Assembly (NCBI GenBank): GCA_038040485.1
Contig: JBBPIE010000009.1
Location: forward strand, 1-64,000
Direction: 5' to 3'
From: Onstottus_B arcticum
GTDB lineage: Bacteria; Acidobacteriota; Blastocatellia; UBA7656
Length of the DNA: 64,000 bases
This document shows positions 35,459 through 44,067 of this stretch, in pieces. A program made the position numbers and the translations under genes. Below the pieces are notes generated by a model that was not told where the DNA came from, did no database searches, and worked only from the letters and a program-made list of their open reading frames with translations. Numbering within the stretch: the first letter of the stretch is position 1; each line of letters begins with the position of its first letter.

Positions 35459-36682
35459 ATGGATTCGAAAACCTACACTCGACTGAGCGTGATGATGTTT
35501 CTCGAGTTCTTTGTATGGGGCGCGTGGTTTGTGACACTTGGCACGTACCTTGGGAAGGGTATTGACTTCACAAACGGTCAAATCGGGTACGCGTTCCTGA
35601 TGAACAACATAGCGGCCATTATTTCACCCTTCTTCATCGGCATGATCGCGGACCGATTTTTCGCCTCGCAAAAAGTGATGGGTGTGCTGCATCTGCTCGG
35701 CGCAATCATCCTCTACGTGTTCGCCGGCGTCTCAACGGTCGGCTCGCTGATCTTCGGCCTGTTGCTGTACAACCTCACCTACATGCCGACGCTGGCGCTG
35801 GTCAACAATATTTCATTTCATCAAATGGAAAAGCCGGACGCACAATTTCCCAAAGTCCGTGTCTGGGGAACAATCGGATGGATCGCCGCCGGTCTGAGCA
35901 TCTCGTTTGTTCTAGGCAAGTTCTATCCTAACGTCGAAGAGACTGCTGTGCCGATGAAGATGGCCGCGATCGCTTCTATTGTGATGGGGCTCTATTCGTT
36001 CACGCTGCCAAACACGCCGCCTCAAAACGTCGGCAAGAGGGTCAGCGTCGGCGAAGTGCTGGGCCTCAAAGCGATCAGGTTGCTAAAGGAGAGATCGTTC
36101 TTCGTCTTCGTGCTCTGCTCATTGCTCATCTCCATCCCGTTGGCTTTCTACTACAATTTCACCAATCCGTTTTTGAACTATCTGAAGATGGAAAACGCAG
36201 CTGCCAAACAGAGCATTGGGCAGATGTCGGAAGTCATCTTCATGGTTCTCATGCCGTTCTTCTTCATCCGCCTCGGCGTGAAAAAGATGCTGCTGGTCGG
36301 GATGCTGGCGTGGGCGGCCCGGTATGCGCTGTTCGCCTATGGCAACCTCGACTCGGCCGCGTGGATGATCTATGGCGGACTGCTTCTACACGGCATCTGC
36401 TATGACTTCTTCTTCGTCACCGGACAGATTTATGTAGACAAGAAAGCGCCGCGGGAGATTCGCGCAAGCGCCCAGGGGTTCATCGCGCTGATTACGTATG
36501 GCGTCGGCATCGGGCTTGGCTCCATCGTTTCCGGGAAGGTCGGCGACGCGGTGACAACTAACGGCGTCACCGATTGGCGGGTGTTCTGGTTGATCCCCTG
36601 CATATTCGCCGCGGTGATCACATTGTTCTTCGCTCTGACCTTCAAGGATCGGACATCGGATAAGGTGGCCGATTCTCGTTGA
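35459..36682 (+). CDS. MFS transporter, nucleoside/sugar permease-like
   Basis: The 407-residue protein has about twelve membrane helices, opening MFLEFFVWGAWFVTLGTYLG. IADRFFASQKVMGVLHLLGA (the loop 2-3 region) and VRVWGTIGWIAAG match the NupG/XapB-like family of H+/nucleoside symporters, whose relatives in sugar clusters carry sugars. A GGAG lies upstream. As the last gene of the locus it may take up the product of the oxidoreductase and hydrolase steps. Confidence 0.82.
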   Translation: MDSKTYTRLSVMMFLEFFVWGAWFVTLGTYLGKGIDFTNGQIGYAFLMNNIAAIISPFFIGMIADRFFASQKVMGVLHLLGAIILYVFAGVSTVGSLIFGLLLYNLTYMPTLALVNNISFHQMEKPDAQFPKVRVWGTIGWIAAGLSISFVLGKFYPNVEETAVPMKMAAIASIVMGLYSFTLPNTPPQNVGKRVSVGEVLGLKAIRLLKERSFFVFVLCSLLISIPLAFYYNFTNPFLNYLKMENAAAKQSIGQMSEVIFMVLMPFFFIRLGVKKMLLVGMLAWAARYALFAYGNLDSAAWMIYGGLLLHGICYDFFFVTGQIYVDKKAPREIRASAQGFIALITYGVGIGLGSIVSGKVGDAVTTNGVTDWRVFWLIPCIFAAVITLFFALTFKDRTSDKVADSR

Positions 36683-36861
36683 TTCTTTTCGCGAGGCCCA
36701 AACACTGGTCAGCATGAGTTCAGACGACGGAAATTCATGTGATGCTTGTAGCGACAACCGAATAACTTCGATTTCCGAAATCACTCGATACAAGGCCCGG
36801 CTCCGTTGATTGGATACCCACTCCCGACTACACTGTGATTTGCCGATCCGGAGGAGAACAA

Positions 36862-37077
36862 ATGAGCAAGCAAGCCTCGATAGAACAGCAGTTCGTGCGC
36901 GAGATCCGTGGCATCCCGGATGAGTACTTGCCCAACCTGTTGCAGATTGTTCGTCTTTATCGCGACAGCATTTCGTTGAAGCCCGCCGCAGAGAGCTTTC
37001 GTGAAGCCTGGCGGGACGCGCTGCATGGCGAGACATTCCCCGTGTCTGAGTTGTGGGACGGCATAGATGCTGAATGA
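36862..37077 (+). CDS. Small antitoxin-like protein
   Basis: The 71-residue product starts at ATG 36862 after GGAGGAG. It is acidic and helical, opening MSKQASIEQQFVREIRGIPD, with AAESFREAWRDALHGETFP near 45. It overlaps the next gene by 11 bases, the usual arrangement of antitoxin then toxin. The next gene is RelE-like, so this is its likely antidote and autorepressor. Confidence 0.65.
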   Translation: MSKQASIEQQFVREIRGIPDEYLPNLLQIVRLYRDSISLKPAAESFREAWRDALHGETFPVSELWDGIDAE

Positions 37078-37413
37078 ATCGTCCGAGGTTTCAATCAAGT
37101 TCGCACGCACGTTCAAACGTCACCTCAGAGCGCTGTCAAAGAAATACCATCATATTCGCTCGGACGTACAGCCGGTCATTGAGACAATCCACAGCGGTGA
37201 GTTTCCTGGTGACCGGATTCAGGGAATCGAATATGCCGTATTCAAGGTGCGAGTAAGAAATCGAGATGCTCAGAAAGGTAAGAGCTCTGGTTATCGGCTT
37301 ATCTACCACCTCAAGAACCCCAGGGCGTGTTGCTGGTTGAAATCTATTCGAAGCTCGACCAGGGAGACATTTCACCAAATCAAATTCGAAAAATAATTGG
37401 CGAGGAGGAATAA
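37067..37413 (+). pseudogene. RelE-type toxin with a frameshift in a C-run
   Basis: The first frame reads FKRHLRALSKKYHHIRSD and GIEYAVFKVRVRNRD, then KGKSSGYRLIYHLKNP, matching RelE-like toxins. After a run of four C (37317-37320) the correct continuation, QGVLLVEIYSKLDQGDISP then NQIRKIIGEEE, is in another frame; adding one C restores it. As read, the frame drifts and stops at 37396. The restored frame ends TAA at 37411-37413, overlapping the next ATG. This is either a true inactivating deletion or a homopolymer error. Confidence 0.7.
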
Positions 37414-38438
37414 TGCGACTCGGACTCAATTTCGGCTATTGGGGTTCCGGCCCTTCTGACAACATCGCGATAGCTCAGGAGGCTGAGCGGCTTGGTTATC
37501 ACTCGTTGTGGACCGCTGAAGCTTACGGGTCGGACGCAGTGACTCCGCTCGTGTGGCTGGCAGCTCATACCCAGCGAATCAATGTCGGCACCGCGATCAT
37601 GCAGATGCCGGCTCGAACGCCCGCGATGACCGCGATGACCGCTGCGACTATCGACCTGCTTACAGGCGGGCGGTTCCTGCTGGGCATCGGCGCGTCCGGC
37701 CCTCAAGTAGTCGAAGGCTGGCACGGGGTCGTCTACGGCAAGCTGCTCACACGAACTCGCGAATACGTTGAGATACTGCGCACGATCTTGAAGCGAGAAC
37801 GGGCGCTCGATTATCACGGCGAGTACTACGACATCCCGGTTCACGGCGGGACAGGATTGGGCAAGCCGCTCAAGCTGATCGTGCATCCGCTGCGTTCGGA
37901 GATCCCGATCTACATCGCCGCGATCGGACCAAAGAACGTTGCGCTTGCGGCCGAGATCGCCGACGGGTGGCTGCCGGTTTTCTTCTCGCCGAAACGAGTC
38001 AGCGTGTTTCGTCAGTCGCTGGATGAGGGGTTCGGGCGTCGCAAAGATGGCAAGACGATCTCCGGCTTCGACATCGCGCCGACGGTGGCGGTGGTGCTGG
38101 GCGATGACGTGGACGCGTGCCGAATGCGAGTGAAGCCGAACCTCGCGCTGTACATCGGAGGGATGGGAGCGCGCGGAAAGAATTTTTACAACGACCTCGC
38201 CTGCCGCTACGGCTACGAAGAGGCGGCAAAAACGATTCAAGATTTCTACCTCGCCGGCAAGAAGGACGAAGCCATCGCCGCGGTGCCCGACGAACTCGTG
38301 GATGAAGTCGCGCTGTGCGGCCCCCGCGAGCGAATCAAGGATCAACTTGCCGCGTGGTCCGAGAGCGGCGTGACCACGTTGATCTGCGGCGCTTCGAGCA
38401 TCGACTCGGTTCGCGCGATGGCGGAAATCCTGGCGTAG
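37413..38438 (+). CDS. LLM-class flavin/F420-dependent oxidoreductase
   Basis: The 341-residue TIM-barrel enzyme opens MRLGLNFGYWGSG and has GYHSLWTAEAYGSDAVTPL near 30 and DLLTGGRFLLGIGASGPQVV near 85. IYIAAIGPKNVALAAEIADG follows near 170. This is the luciferase-like group that uses FMN or F420. The sequence AGGAGG just before the ATG is also the Glu-rich tail of the toxin frame, so expression of the two is coupled. Substrate unknown. Confidence 0.82.
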   Translation: MRLGLNFGYWGSGPSDNIAIAQEAERLGYHSLWTAEAYGSDAVTPLVWLAAHTQRINVGTAIMQMPARTPAMTAMTAATIDLLTGGRFLLGIGASGPQVVEGWHGVVYGKLLTRTREYVEILRTILKRERALDYHGEYYDIPVHGGTGLGKPLKLIVHPLRSEIPIYIAAIGPKNVALAAEIADGWLPVFFSPKRVSVFRQSLDEGFGRRKDGKTISGFDIAPTVAVVLGDDVDACRMRVKPNLALYIGGMGARGKNFYNDLACRYGYEEAAKTIQDFYLAGKKDEAIAAVPDELVDEVALCGPRERIKDQLAAWSESGVTTLICGASSIDSVRAMAEILA

Positions 38439-38483
38439 CCGAGCGATTTGGCGCGCAACCACACTCACGAGGGTCGAAGGCCG

Positions 38484-39305
38484 ATGCGTATGACTACGTT
38501 CCTGTTCTGGAACCTCAACAAGAAGAGAATCGAGCGGCTCGTTGCGGACCTGGCGGAGCTTCACAAAGTTGACGTGCTGATACTGACCGAGTGCGAAATA
38601 CCAGCACAGGTAATGTTGGAAGCTCTTAATGGCAGCGCTAGTCCAATGTTTCATCTAACTGTCGGCCAGCGCCAAGAAATAGTGATCTACACAAGGTTCT
38701 CCAGTGAGTTCCTTCAAAAGAAGTTCGACTCCACGCGGCTGACGGTCCGTCGGCTGAGGTTACCCGGCAGCGCCGAGATACTTCTGGCAGCGGTTCACTC
38801 GCCAAGCAAGGTCAATTGGAGCAATGCGAGCCAGAGTGCCGAGTGTCACGAGTTATCGTCGAGTATACGCTCAATAGAAGAAGAGGTAGGCCACCGCAGA
38901 ACGGTATTGGTGGGCGATTTCAACATGAATCCCTTTGAACATGGCATGGTCGCTGCAAATGGATTGAATGCGGTTATGGCCCGGACGGTCGCGGCCCGCG
39001 AGACACGAACTGTACAAGCACGCGAGTACCCGTTTTTCTATAACCCTATGTGGGGTCATTTCGGCGACGTTACCGACGGTCCCTCTGGTACCTTCTACTA
39101 TGGGAGTTCGGAGCACGTAGCCTACTTCTGGAATATGTTCGATCAGGTGTTGATTCGACCGGAATTGCTGAGTATCTTTAGAAACGAAGGATTGAAGATC
39201 CTAAGCGATAACGGTGAGCGATCGTTTCTGACAGTCAAGGGCTTGCCGGATGCGTCGGTGGCGTCGGATCACCTGCCGATTCTGTTCCGACTTGACTTGC
39301 AGTGA
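38484..39305 (+). CDS. Endonuclease/exonuclease/phosphatase-fold protein
   Basis: From ATG 38484 (MRMTTFLFWNLNKKR) the product has about 273 residues. FLFWNLN is the first EEP strand, VDVLILTECE carries the metal-binding Glu, LVGDFNMNPFE is the active-site Asp-Asn motif and VASDHLPILFRL the final Asp-His. All key residues are present, so it is probably an active Mg-dependent nuclease or phosphodiesterase. There is no signal peptide. It is followed 12 bases later by a gene of unknown function. Confidence 0.8.
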   Translation: MRMTTFLFWNLNKKRIERLVADLAELHKVDVLILTECEIPAQVMLEALNGSASPMFHLTVGQRQEIVIYTRFSSEFLQKKFDSTRLTVRRLRLPGSAEILLAAVHSPSKVNWSNASQSAECHELSSSIRSIEEEVGHRRTVLVGDFNMNPFEHGMVAANGLNAVMARTVAARETRTVQAREYPFFYNPMWGHFGDVTDGPSGTFYYGSSEHVAYFWNMFDQVLIRPELLSIFRNEGLKILSDNGERSFLTVKGLPDASVASDHLPILFRLDLQ

Positions 39306-39317
39306 AAGGAGTCTGAT

Positions 39318-39722
39318 ATGAGCATTTCGCCCCGGAATCTGTGGCCGGAGGACATAGCGGTCACCCAAATCGTGGCACCCGTGGCCATTCTAAAGGAGCA
39401 GGCGGCGCTGTTAGGAGAACGCACGAAGAATCTCGTTGAGGGCCGCGTGACGCAACGCAAGCGTGACTTCATGGATTTCTCAAAGTTGACCTACGACTTT
39501 GATCTGGTAGCACCGGCCCTCGACCATTATCAATATCGCTTGTTCTCCATTTCACACAATGTCGAATTCTATCCATTGACTATTGATAATAGTGACGCTC
39601 TCAATGATAGCCAGCTTCACGTAAACGACGAAGAGGAGTTCCTTCACGCGCTGGGGCAAATCTTCTCGTCGGAGAAGACCAAAGGGGTTATCAAATCGCT
39701 AGTCGCCCAGAGCCGGGCGTGA
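39318..39722 (+). CDS. Unrecognised partner of the EEP nuclease
   Basis: The 134-residue product (MSISPRNLWPEDIAVTQIVA) has no signal peptide or membrane segment. A helical N-terminal half (EQAALLGERTKNLVEGRV) precedes a beta-rich middle (YQYRLFSISHNVEFYPLTI) and a short acidic tail helix (DEEEFLHALGQIFSSEKT). I do not recognise it. AAAGGAG lies before the ATG, and the 12-base gap to the nuclease gene implies a two-gene operon in which it may regulate or target the nuclease. Confidence 0.7.
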   Translation: MSISPRNLWPEDIAVTQIVAPVAILKEQAALLGERTKNLVEGRVTQRKRDFMDFSKLTYDFDLVAPALDHYQYRLFSISHNVEFYPLTIDNSDALNDSQLHVNDEEEFLHALGQIFSSEKTKGVIKSLVAQSRA

Positions 39723-39876
39723 TCATGGTGGGTAAACGACTTGTTGAATCGGTGAACTCGCGGTCGCGCCTTCGCCGGAAGTCGCTTGTCGCGATCCAGG
39801 CCAGCCGAGTCTATGGCAGAAGCTCCACAGATCAAGCCGGATAGCGTACCTGATTTCACGAAGAGAGCGGCCTGAG

Positions 39877-41433
39877 ATGAACATTGAGCCGCATTCGTTT
39901 GACTCCGACCCCGAGCAGCTCGTGGCGGCTCTTCTAGCCGGGTTTCGAGCGAGCAAGTCCTACCCGCGGGAGCGCGTCGCGCGGCTCGTAAAGCTCGCGG
40001 CTTCAGAAGAGACACGAGTCGCAGAGCGGGCCTCCAGAGCCTTTTTCACGTCGCTTGTTGAAACACTCGCCGACTCATTCGAACCAGCCGCCGTGTCGTT
40101 CTACAATCAAGCCTTCGCTCAACTGATTCAAGCCTGCCGCAAGACAGAGCGGGGTCAGCCGCTCGATAAGAAGCTGAGAGAGTTTGGGCTGCTCACCGAA
40201 GCCGACGTGCTCGCTCGCGCAGATCGACTCCGCGCCGCTGCTGGGGAGCACGAGCCTCGTGACCGGCCTGCCGTTAAGAGCGGGAAGCGCGTTGAAATCG
40301 TTGGCTACCAGCCAGACCGCGTGATCGTGCTCTCGCGGGTAACGCTTGGAGCAGACATCGCGATAACGAGCGTGATAGTCGAGCGGCTGAAGACCACGTT
40401 TCCGCAAGCCGAGATCGTGTTAGTCGGAGGACGGAAAGCGTCGGAGCTTTTCGGCGGCGACCCGCGGCTGACCTTTGAAGAGATCAACTATCCGGGCGCG
40501 GCAGACATTCTCGATAGACTTCTAGCCTGGGGTTCGCTTGTTGATTGTGTGCGAGAGTTGACTCGCGATGCCGAAGCGGCGGCCGCGCTCCCAGGAGATC
40601 ATTGGTTGATCGTTGATCCCGACTCGCGGCTGACCCAACTCGGATTGTTGCCGTTGGCTTCGGGAGGTGTCGGCGACCCGGACGCCGCCAGTGGACCGCG
40701 CTACTTGTTCTTTCCGAGCCGGGAGTATCACCCCGACTCATCAGCTTCGCTCGCGGAGCTGACGTCTGGCTGGCTGGACGAGGTGCTTGGCTCTGCACCG
40801 TCGATCCATCCCAACGTGAGGCTTAACCGCGCCGACCTCGAGGCCGGACGTTCGCTCATCGACAGACTAAAGCGCGAGGGGCATCCCGTCATAACGGTCA
40901 ACTTCGGAGTTGGCGGCAACCCATCGAAGCGAGTGGGCGATGACTTCGAACGCCGGCTGGTGAGCAGCCTGCTCGAGGACGGCGCAACGATCGTGCTCGA
41001 CAAAGGCGCGGGCCCCGAGGAAGCCCGGAGCGCGGACGAGGTCATCGAGTTCGCAAGGCACGTCTCGAAAGGCCCGCTTAGCATAGTCGAAATCGATGAA
41101 GAGAGTTTGTCTCGAGCGTCGAGCTCCTTTCGAATCGAAGCCGAGCTTTTGGTGTGGAGCGGGCGGATCGGGTTGCTTGCCGCGCTGATCGGAGCGAGCG
41201 ATCTCTACATAGGCTACGATTCCGCGGGACAGCACATCGCGGCCGCGCTCGGCGTGCCGTGCGTCGATGTGTTTGCCGGGTTCAGCTCTCGGCGGATGCT
41301 GGACCGATGGCGGCCCACTGGAAGAGCGGAGACGCGTGTGGTGGTAGTTGAGCAATCGATGACCGAGGACGAGGTTCTCGCCGAGACGCTCCGCCACGCG
41401 CGAGAGCTGAAGATCAGAGCGCTGACTCCCTAA
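39877..41433 (+). CDS. Glycosyltransferase family 9-like protein
   Basis: The 518-residue protein has a helical N-terminal domain (about 1-135) and a GT-B-like region. VIVLSRVTLGADIAITSVIV near 150 and PQAEIVLVGGRKASELFGGD near 175 resemble the heptosyltransferase N-domain. YIGYDSAGQHIAAALGVPCV near 445 is the typical donor-site motif of GT9 enzymes. It may add a sugar to a cell-surface glycan. The extra N-terminal domain is unusual. It stands alone. Confidence 0.7.
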   Translation: MNIEPHSFDSDPEQLVAALLAGFRASKSYPRERVARLVKLAASEETRVAERASRAFFTSLVETLADSFEPAAVSFYNQAFAQLIQACRKTERGQPLDKKLREFGLLTEADVLARADRLRAAAGEHEPRDRPAVKSGKRVEIVGYQPDRVIVLSRVTLGADIAITSVIVERLKTTFPQAEIVLVGGRKASELFGGDPRLTFEEINYPGAADILDRLLAWGSLVDCVRELTRDAEAAAALPGDHWLIVDPDSRLTQLGLLPLASGGVGDPDAASGPRYLFFPSREYHPDSSASLAELTSGWLDEVLGSAPSIHPNVRLNRADLEAGRSLIDRLKREGHPVITVNFGVGGNPSKRVGDDFERRLVSSLLEDGATIVLDKGAGPEEARSADEVIEFARHVSKGPLSIVEIDEESLSRASSSFRIEAELLVWSGRIGLLAALIGASDLYIGYDSAGQHIAAALGVPCVDVFAGFSSRRMLDRWRPTGRAETRVVVVEQSMTEDEVLAETLRHARELKIRALTP

Positions 41434-41496
41434 CATTGGGTGGTGCGTGACAGTGTATAATGTGAGTTCTCAGACAGCCGCGCGCCACAACACGAA

Positions 41497-41964
41497 ATGT
41501 TGGATCTTTACGAGGAATTCAAATCGATCGTGTCCGCTCTCGAAGACCGAGGGATAGAGTACGCGGTGTGCGGCGGGCTCGCGATGGCTGTTCACGGACT
41601 GCCGCGCGCTACGATAGATATCGACCTGCTCATACTGGCCGAGAGCTTGGAAGGAGCTAAGTTGGTATTGCGCGGTCTCGGTTATACTATCGAGGCGCAA
41701 CCGATGACCTTTCACAAAGGCGCGATCGAGATCCGACGATTGTCTAAGATCGATCCGAGCGATGGCGATTTGCTGATGGTTGACTTCTTGTTGGTAACAC
41801 CCGCAGTTGAGGTCGCGTGGAACGATCGGATCAAAGTCGCCTCACCCAAAGGAAGTGTTTCCGTAGTATCTCGCGAGGGGTTGATCGTACTCAAGTCGTT
41901 TCGGAGAAGCGGTCAGGATATGGACGACATTGAGCGTTTGAAGGGTGCGAAAGATGAAAGTTGA
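41497..41964 (+). CDS. Nucleotidyltransferase-fold protein
   Basis: The 155-residue protein has YAVCGGLAMAVHGLPRATIDID near 25-45: the GG motif, then D-x-D in TIDIDLLI. DFLLVTPAVEVAW follows near 95 with a third acidic residue. This is the minimal nucleotidyltransferase fold found in AbiEii/MenT-like toxins and MNT modules. Its end overlaps the next gene by 11 bases. Confidence 0.72.
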   Translation: MLDLYEEFKSIVSALEDRGIEYAVCGGLAMAVHGLPRATIDIDLLILAESLEGAKLVLRGLGYTIEAQPMTFHKGAIEIRRLSKIDPSDGDLLMVDFLLVTPAVEVAWNDRIKVASPKGSVSVVSREGLIVLKSFRRSGQDMDDIERLKGAKDES

Positions 41965-42154
41965 TATGTCACCTGAGGCTGTAACGAATCGATTGAAACG
42001 AGCCTCGCAGTTGCGCAGGTTGTGTCTCGAATTGGGTAAGATGAAGCCAGTTGTTTCAACCAAGACAACCGCCGCCGATAACTGCGCAGATGATTCGCAA
42101 ACGCCAGTGGAGTCTCGTGACCATAGCGACCTCGCAAATTCGGGCCGCTCTTAG
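41954..42154 (+). CDS. Small partner of the nucleotidyltransferase
   Basis: From ATG 41954 (MKVDMSPEAVTNRLKRASQL) this is a 66-residue basic helical protein; an in-frame GTG at 41945 is possible. DMSPEAVxxRL followed by LRRLCLELG is a pattern I have met as the small companion of such nucleotidyltransferases. The overlapping start supports co-expression. A toxin-antitoxin relation is plausible but not shown. Confidence 0.6.
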   Translation: MKVDMSPEAVTNRLKRASQLRRLCLELGKMKPVVSTKTTAADNCADDSQTPVESRDHSDLANSGRS

Positions 42155-42219
42155 CGAGTTGATTCGGGTTAGTTCGCCAAAAGCATTTCGATGTCCTGCT
42201 TGTAGAATTGGAATCAGTT

Positions 42220-43200
42220 ATGTTGATCAAGAAGCCGGACGACATCAAATTCAGCGAGGTCACACCGCAGAGCGTTTATCTGAATCGACGGACTTTCATG
42301 CGCGGCGTTGTGTTGGCCGCGTCCACTACAGCCACGGGCCTCTTGTATCGAAGCTTCACCCGAACAAGCGAGAGCGGAGAACCGGGTGAGTCTTCGGGCG
42401 AGAAGATAGCCGACGTTCAATCCGCGCCCGGTGTTGCTCAACTCGACGAGAAGAAGACTTCATTCGAGGACATCACTCACTACAACAACTTCTACGAGTT
42501 CTCGACCGACAAGCGCGCTGTTGCCGATAAGGCCAAGGGTTTCGTCACGCGTCCGTGGACCGTGTCGGTCGAGGGCATGGTCGACAAGCCGAAGGTCTTC
42601 GACATAGATGATCTGATCAAACTTGCGCCGCCCGAGGAACGCGTCTACCGCCATCGCTGCGTGGAAGGCTGGTCGATGGTGATTCCGTGGGTGGGCTTCC
42701 CGCTGGCAAAGCTTTTGGATGCAGTTCAGCCAAACTCTCAAGCGAGGTATGTCGCGTTCGAAACGCTGGCCGATGCGGCAAGGATGCCAAACATTCGCTC
42801 GAATGTTTTGGATTGGCCTTACGTCGAAGGGTTGAGGCTCGATGAAGCGCTGCACCCGCTGACGATCCTCGCATCGGGGCTCTACGGCGAGACGCTTCCG
42901 CCTCAGAACGGAGCGCCGCTCAAACTGGTCGTGCCGTGGAAATACGGCTTCAAGGGAATCAAGTCGATCGTAAGAATTCGATTGGTTGATAGCGAACCGC
43001 CAGCTACGTGGAACCTGGCCGCGCCAAACGAATATGGGTTTTATTCAAACGTGAACCCGAACGTAAATCATCCGCGATGGAGCCAGGCGCGCGAACGCAG
43101 GATCGGCGAGTTCGCGATGCGAGACACTCTGTTGTTCAACGGCTATGCCGATCAGGTCGCGCAGCTTTATGAGGGTATGGATCTCAGGAAGTCCTTCTGA
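42220..43200 (+). CDS. msrP: Periplasmic methionine sulfoxide reductase catalytic subunit MsrP
   Basis: From ATG 42220 the product has 326 residues; TTG 42208 is an alternative. A twin-arginine signal (NRRTFMRGVVLAAS) leads a molybdopterin sulfite-oxidase-like fold. The molybdenum-ligand Cys lies in YRHRCVEGWSMVIPWVGFPL. MsrP repairs oxidised methionine in periplasmic proteins using electrons from quinones through MsrQ. The msrQ gene follows after a repeat element. Confidence 0.9.
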   Translation: MLIKKPDDIKFSEVTPQSVYLNRRTFMRGVVLAASTTATGLLYRSFTRTSESGEPGESSGEKIADVQSAPGVAQLDEKKTSFEDITHYNNFYEFSTDKRAVADKAKGFVTRPWTVSVEGMVDKPKVFDIDDLIKLAPPEERVYRHRCVEGWSMVIPWVGFPLAKLLDAVQPNSQARYVAFETLADAARMPNIRSNVLDWPYVEGLRLDEALHPLTILASGLYGETLPPQNGAPLKLVVPWKYGFKGIKSIVRIRLVDSEPPATWNLAAPNEYGFYSNVNPNVNHPRWSQARERRIGEFAMRDTLLFNGYADQVAQLYEGMDLRKSF

Positions 43201-43243
43201 GGGTTGGTAGTCCTGCCTTCCTTCAGGCGGAAGGTGGTTGCTT

Positions 43244-43363
43244 CTTCTCTGCGTAAGCCTCTGCGTCTTCGCGTCTCTGCGGTTAGAGAGCACTTCCAGG
43301 TTTACAAGTTTGCGAACCCTCTAACCGCAGAGACGCGAAGACGCAGAGGCTTACGCAGAGAAG
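43244..43363. repeat. Long inverted repeat with a conserved loop, copy 2 (perfect 43-bp arms)
   Basis: Arms 43244-43286 and 43321-43363 are perfect reverse complements of 43 bp around a 34-base loop. The loop matches, in reverse orientation, the loop of the element at 31841-31956. It separates msrP from msrQ and ends 22 bases before msrQ. A related CTTCAGGCGGAA motif lies just before it. Confidence 0.92.
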
Positions 43364-43385
43364 ACCAGGACTACGAAGATAACAA

Positions 43386-44012
43386 ATGAAAGACACACGG
43401 TTTGCACAGCTTGTGATCTTCGTTAACAGCGCGGTGCCCCTCTCACTGCTTGGGTGGGATTGGTATCATCAACGCCTCGGAGCGAACCCGATCGAGTTTG
43501 CGACTCGCACGACGGGCGTGCTGACGCTGTTGTTTCTGCTGCTGTCCCTCGCGGTGACGCCTCTCAGAAAAGCGCTGGGGCTTCCGTGGATGATCAAGTT
43601 CCGAAGGCTGCTTGGGCTATACGGGTTTTTCTATGGGGCAGTTCATCTGCTGACCTACGTCTGGTTCGACAAGTTTTTCGGCTTCAGGGCGATAGGCGAA
43701 GACATCGTCAAGCGCCCGTTTATCACCGTAGGCATGGCGAGCTTCGTTATGCTGGTTCCCCTCGCGCTGACCTCAACCCAAAAGAGCATCAAGCGGATTG
43801 GCGGCAAGCGGTGGAACTGGCTGCACAGGCTTGTTTACCTGTCAGCAGCGGGCGGAGTGATCCACTACTACATGCTTGTGAAGGCAGACACTCGCGAGCC
43901 GATCCTCTTTGGAGTGGCTCTGGCCCTGCTCTTGGCGTATCGAATCTTGAACCGCTACCTGCCTGACTACACTCAACGCACACCCGCAAGAGGCAGAGCT
44001 CGAGCCGAGTGA
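43386..44012 (+). CDS. msrQ: Heme-binding membrane subunit MsrQ
   Basis: The 208-residue protein has about six membrane helices with RTTGVLTLLFLLLSLAVTPL near 40. GFFYGAVHLLTYVWFD near 78 carries one heme-ligand His, WNWLHRLVYLSAAGGVIHYY near 140 carries two more. This is the ferric-reductase-like MsrQ (YedZ), which passes electrons from the quinone pool to MsrP. It is normally co-transcribed with msrP; here a large palindrome lies between them. Confidence 0.9.
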   Translation: MKDTRFAQLVIFVNSAVPLSLLGWDWYHQRLGANPIEFATRTTGVLTLLFLLLSLAVTPLRKALGLPWMIKFRRLLGLYGFFYGAVHLLTYVWFDKFFGFRAIGEDIVKRPFITVGMASFVMLVPLALTSTQKSIKRIGGKRWNWLHRLVYLSAAGGVIHYYMLVKADTREPILFGVALALLLAYRILNRYLPDYTQRTPARGRARAE

Positions 44013-44067
44013 GATGCAGTTGCTGCGACAGTTTTTTGTCGAGAGCCGAGCCGGTTCGGCGAGACGG

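Noticed and set aside
36386..37036. Long minus-strand open frame over the MFS and antitoxin genes
   Set aside because: It is antisense to the well-supported MFS permease end and the small antitoxin-like gene, and its product is Arg/Ser/His-rich with no family pattern.
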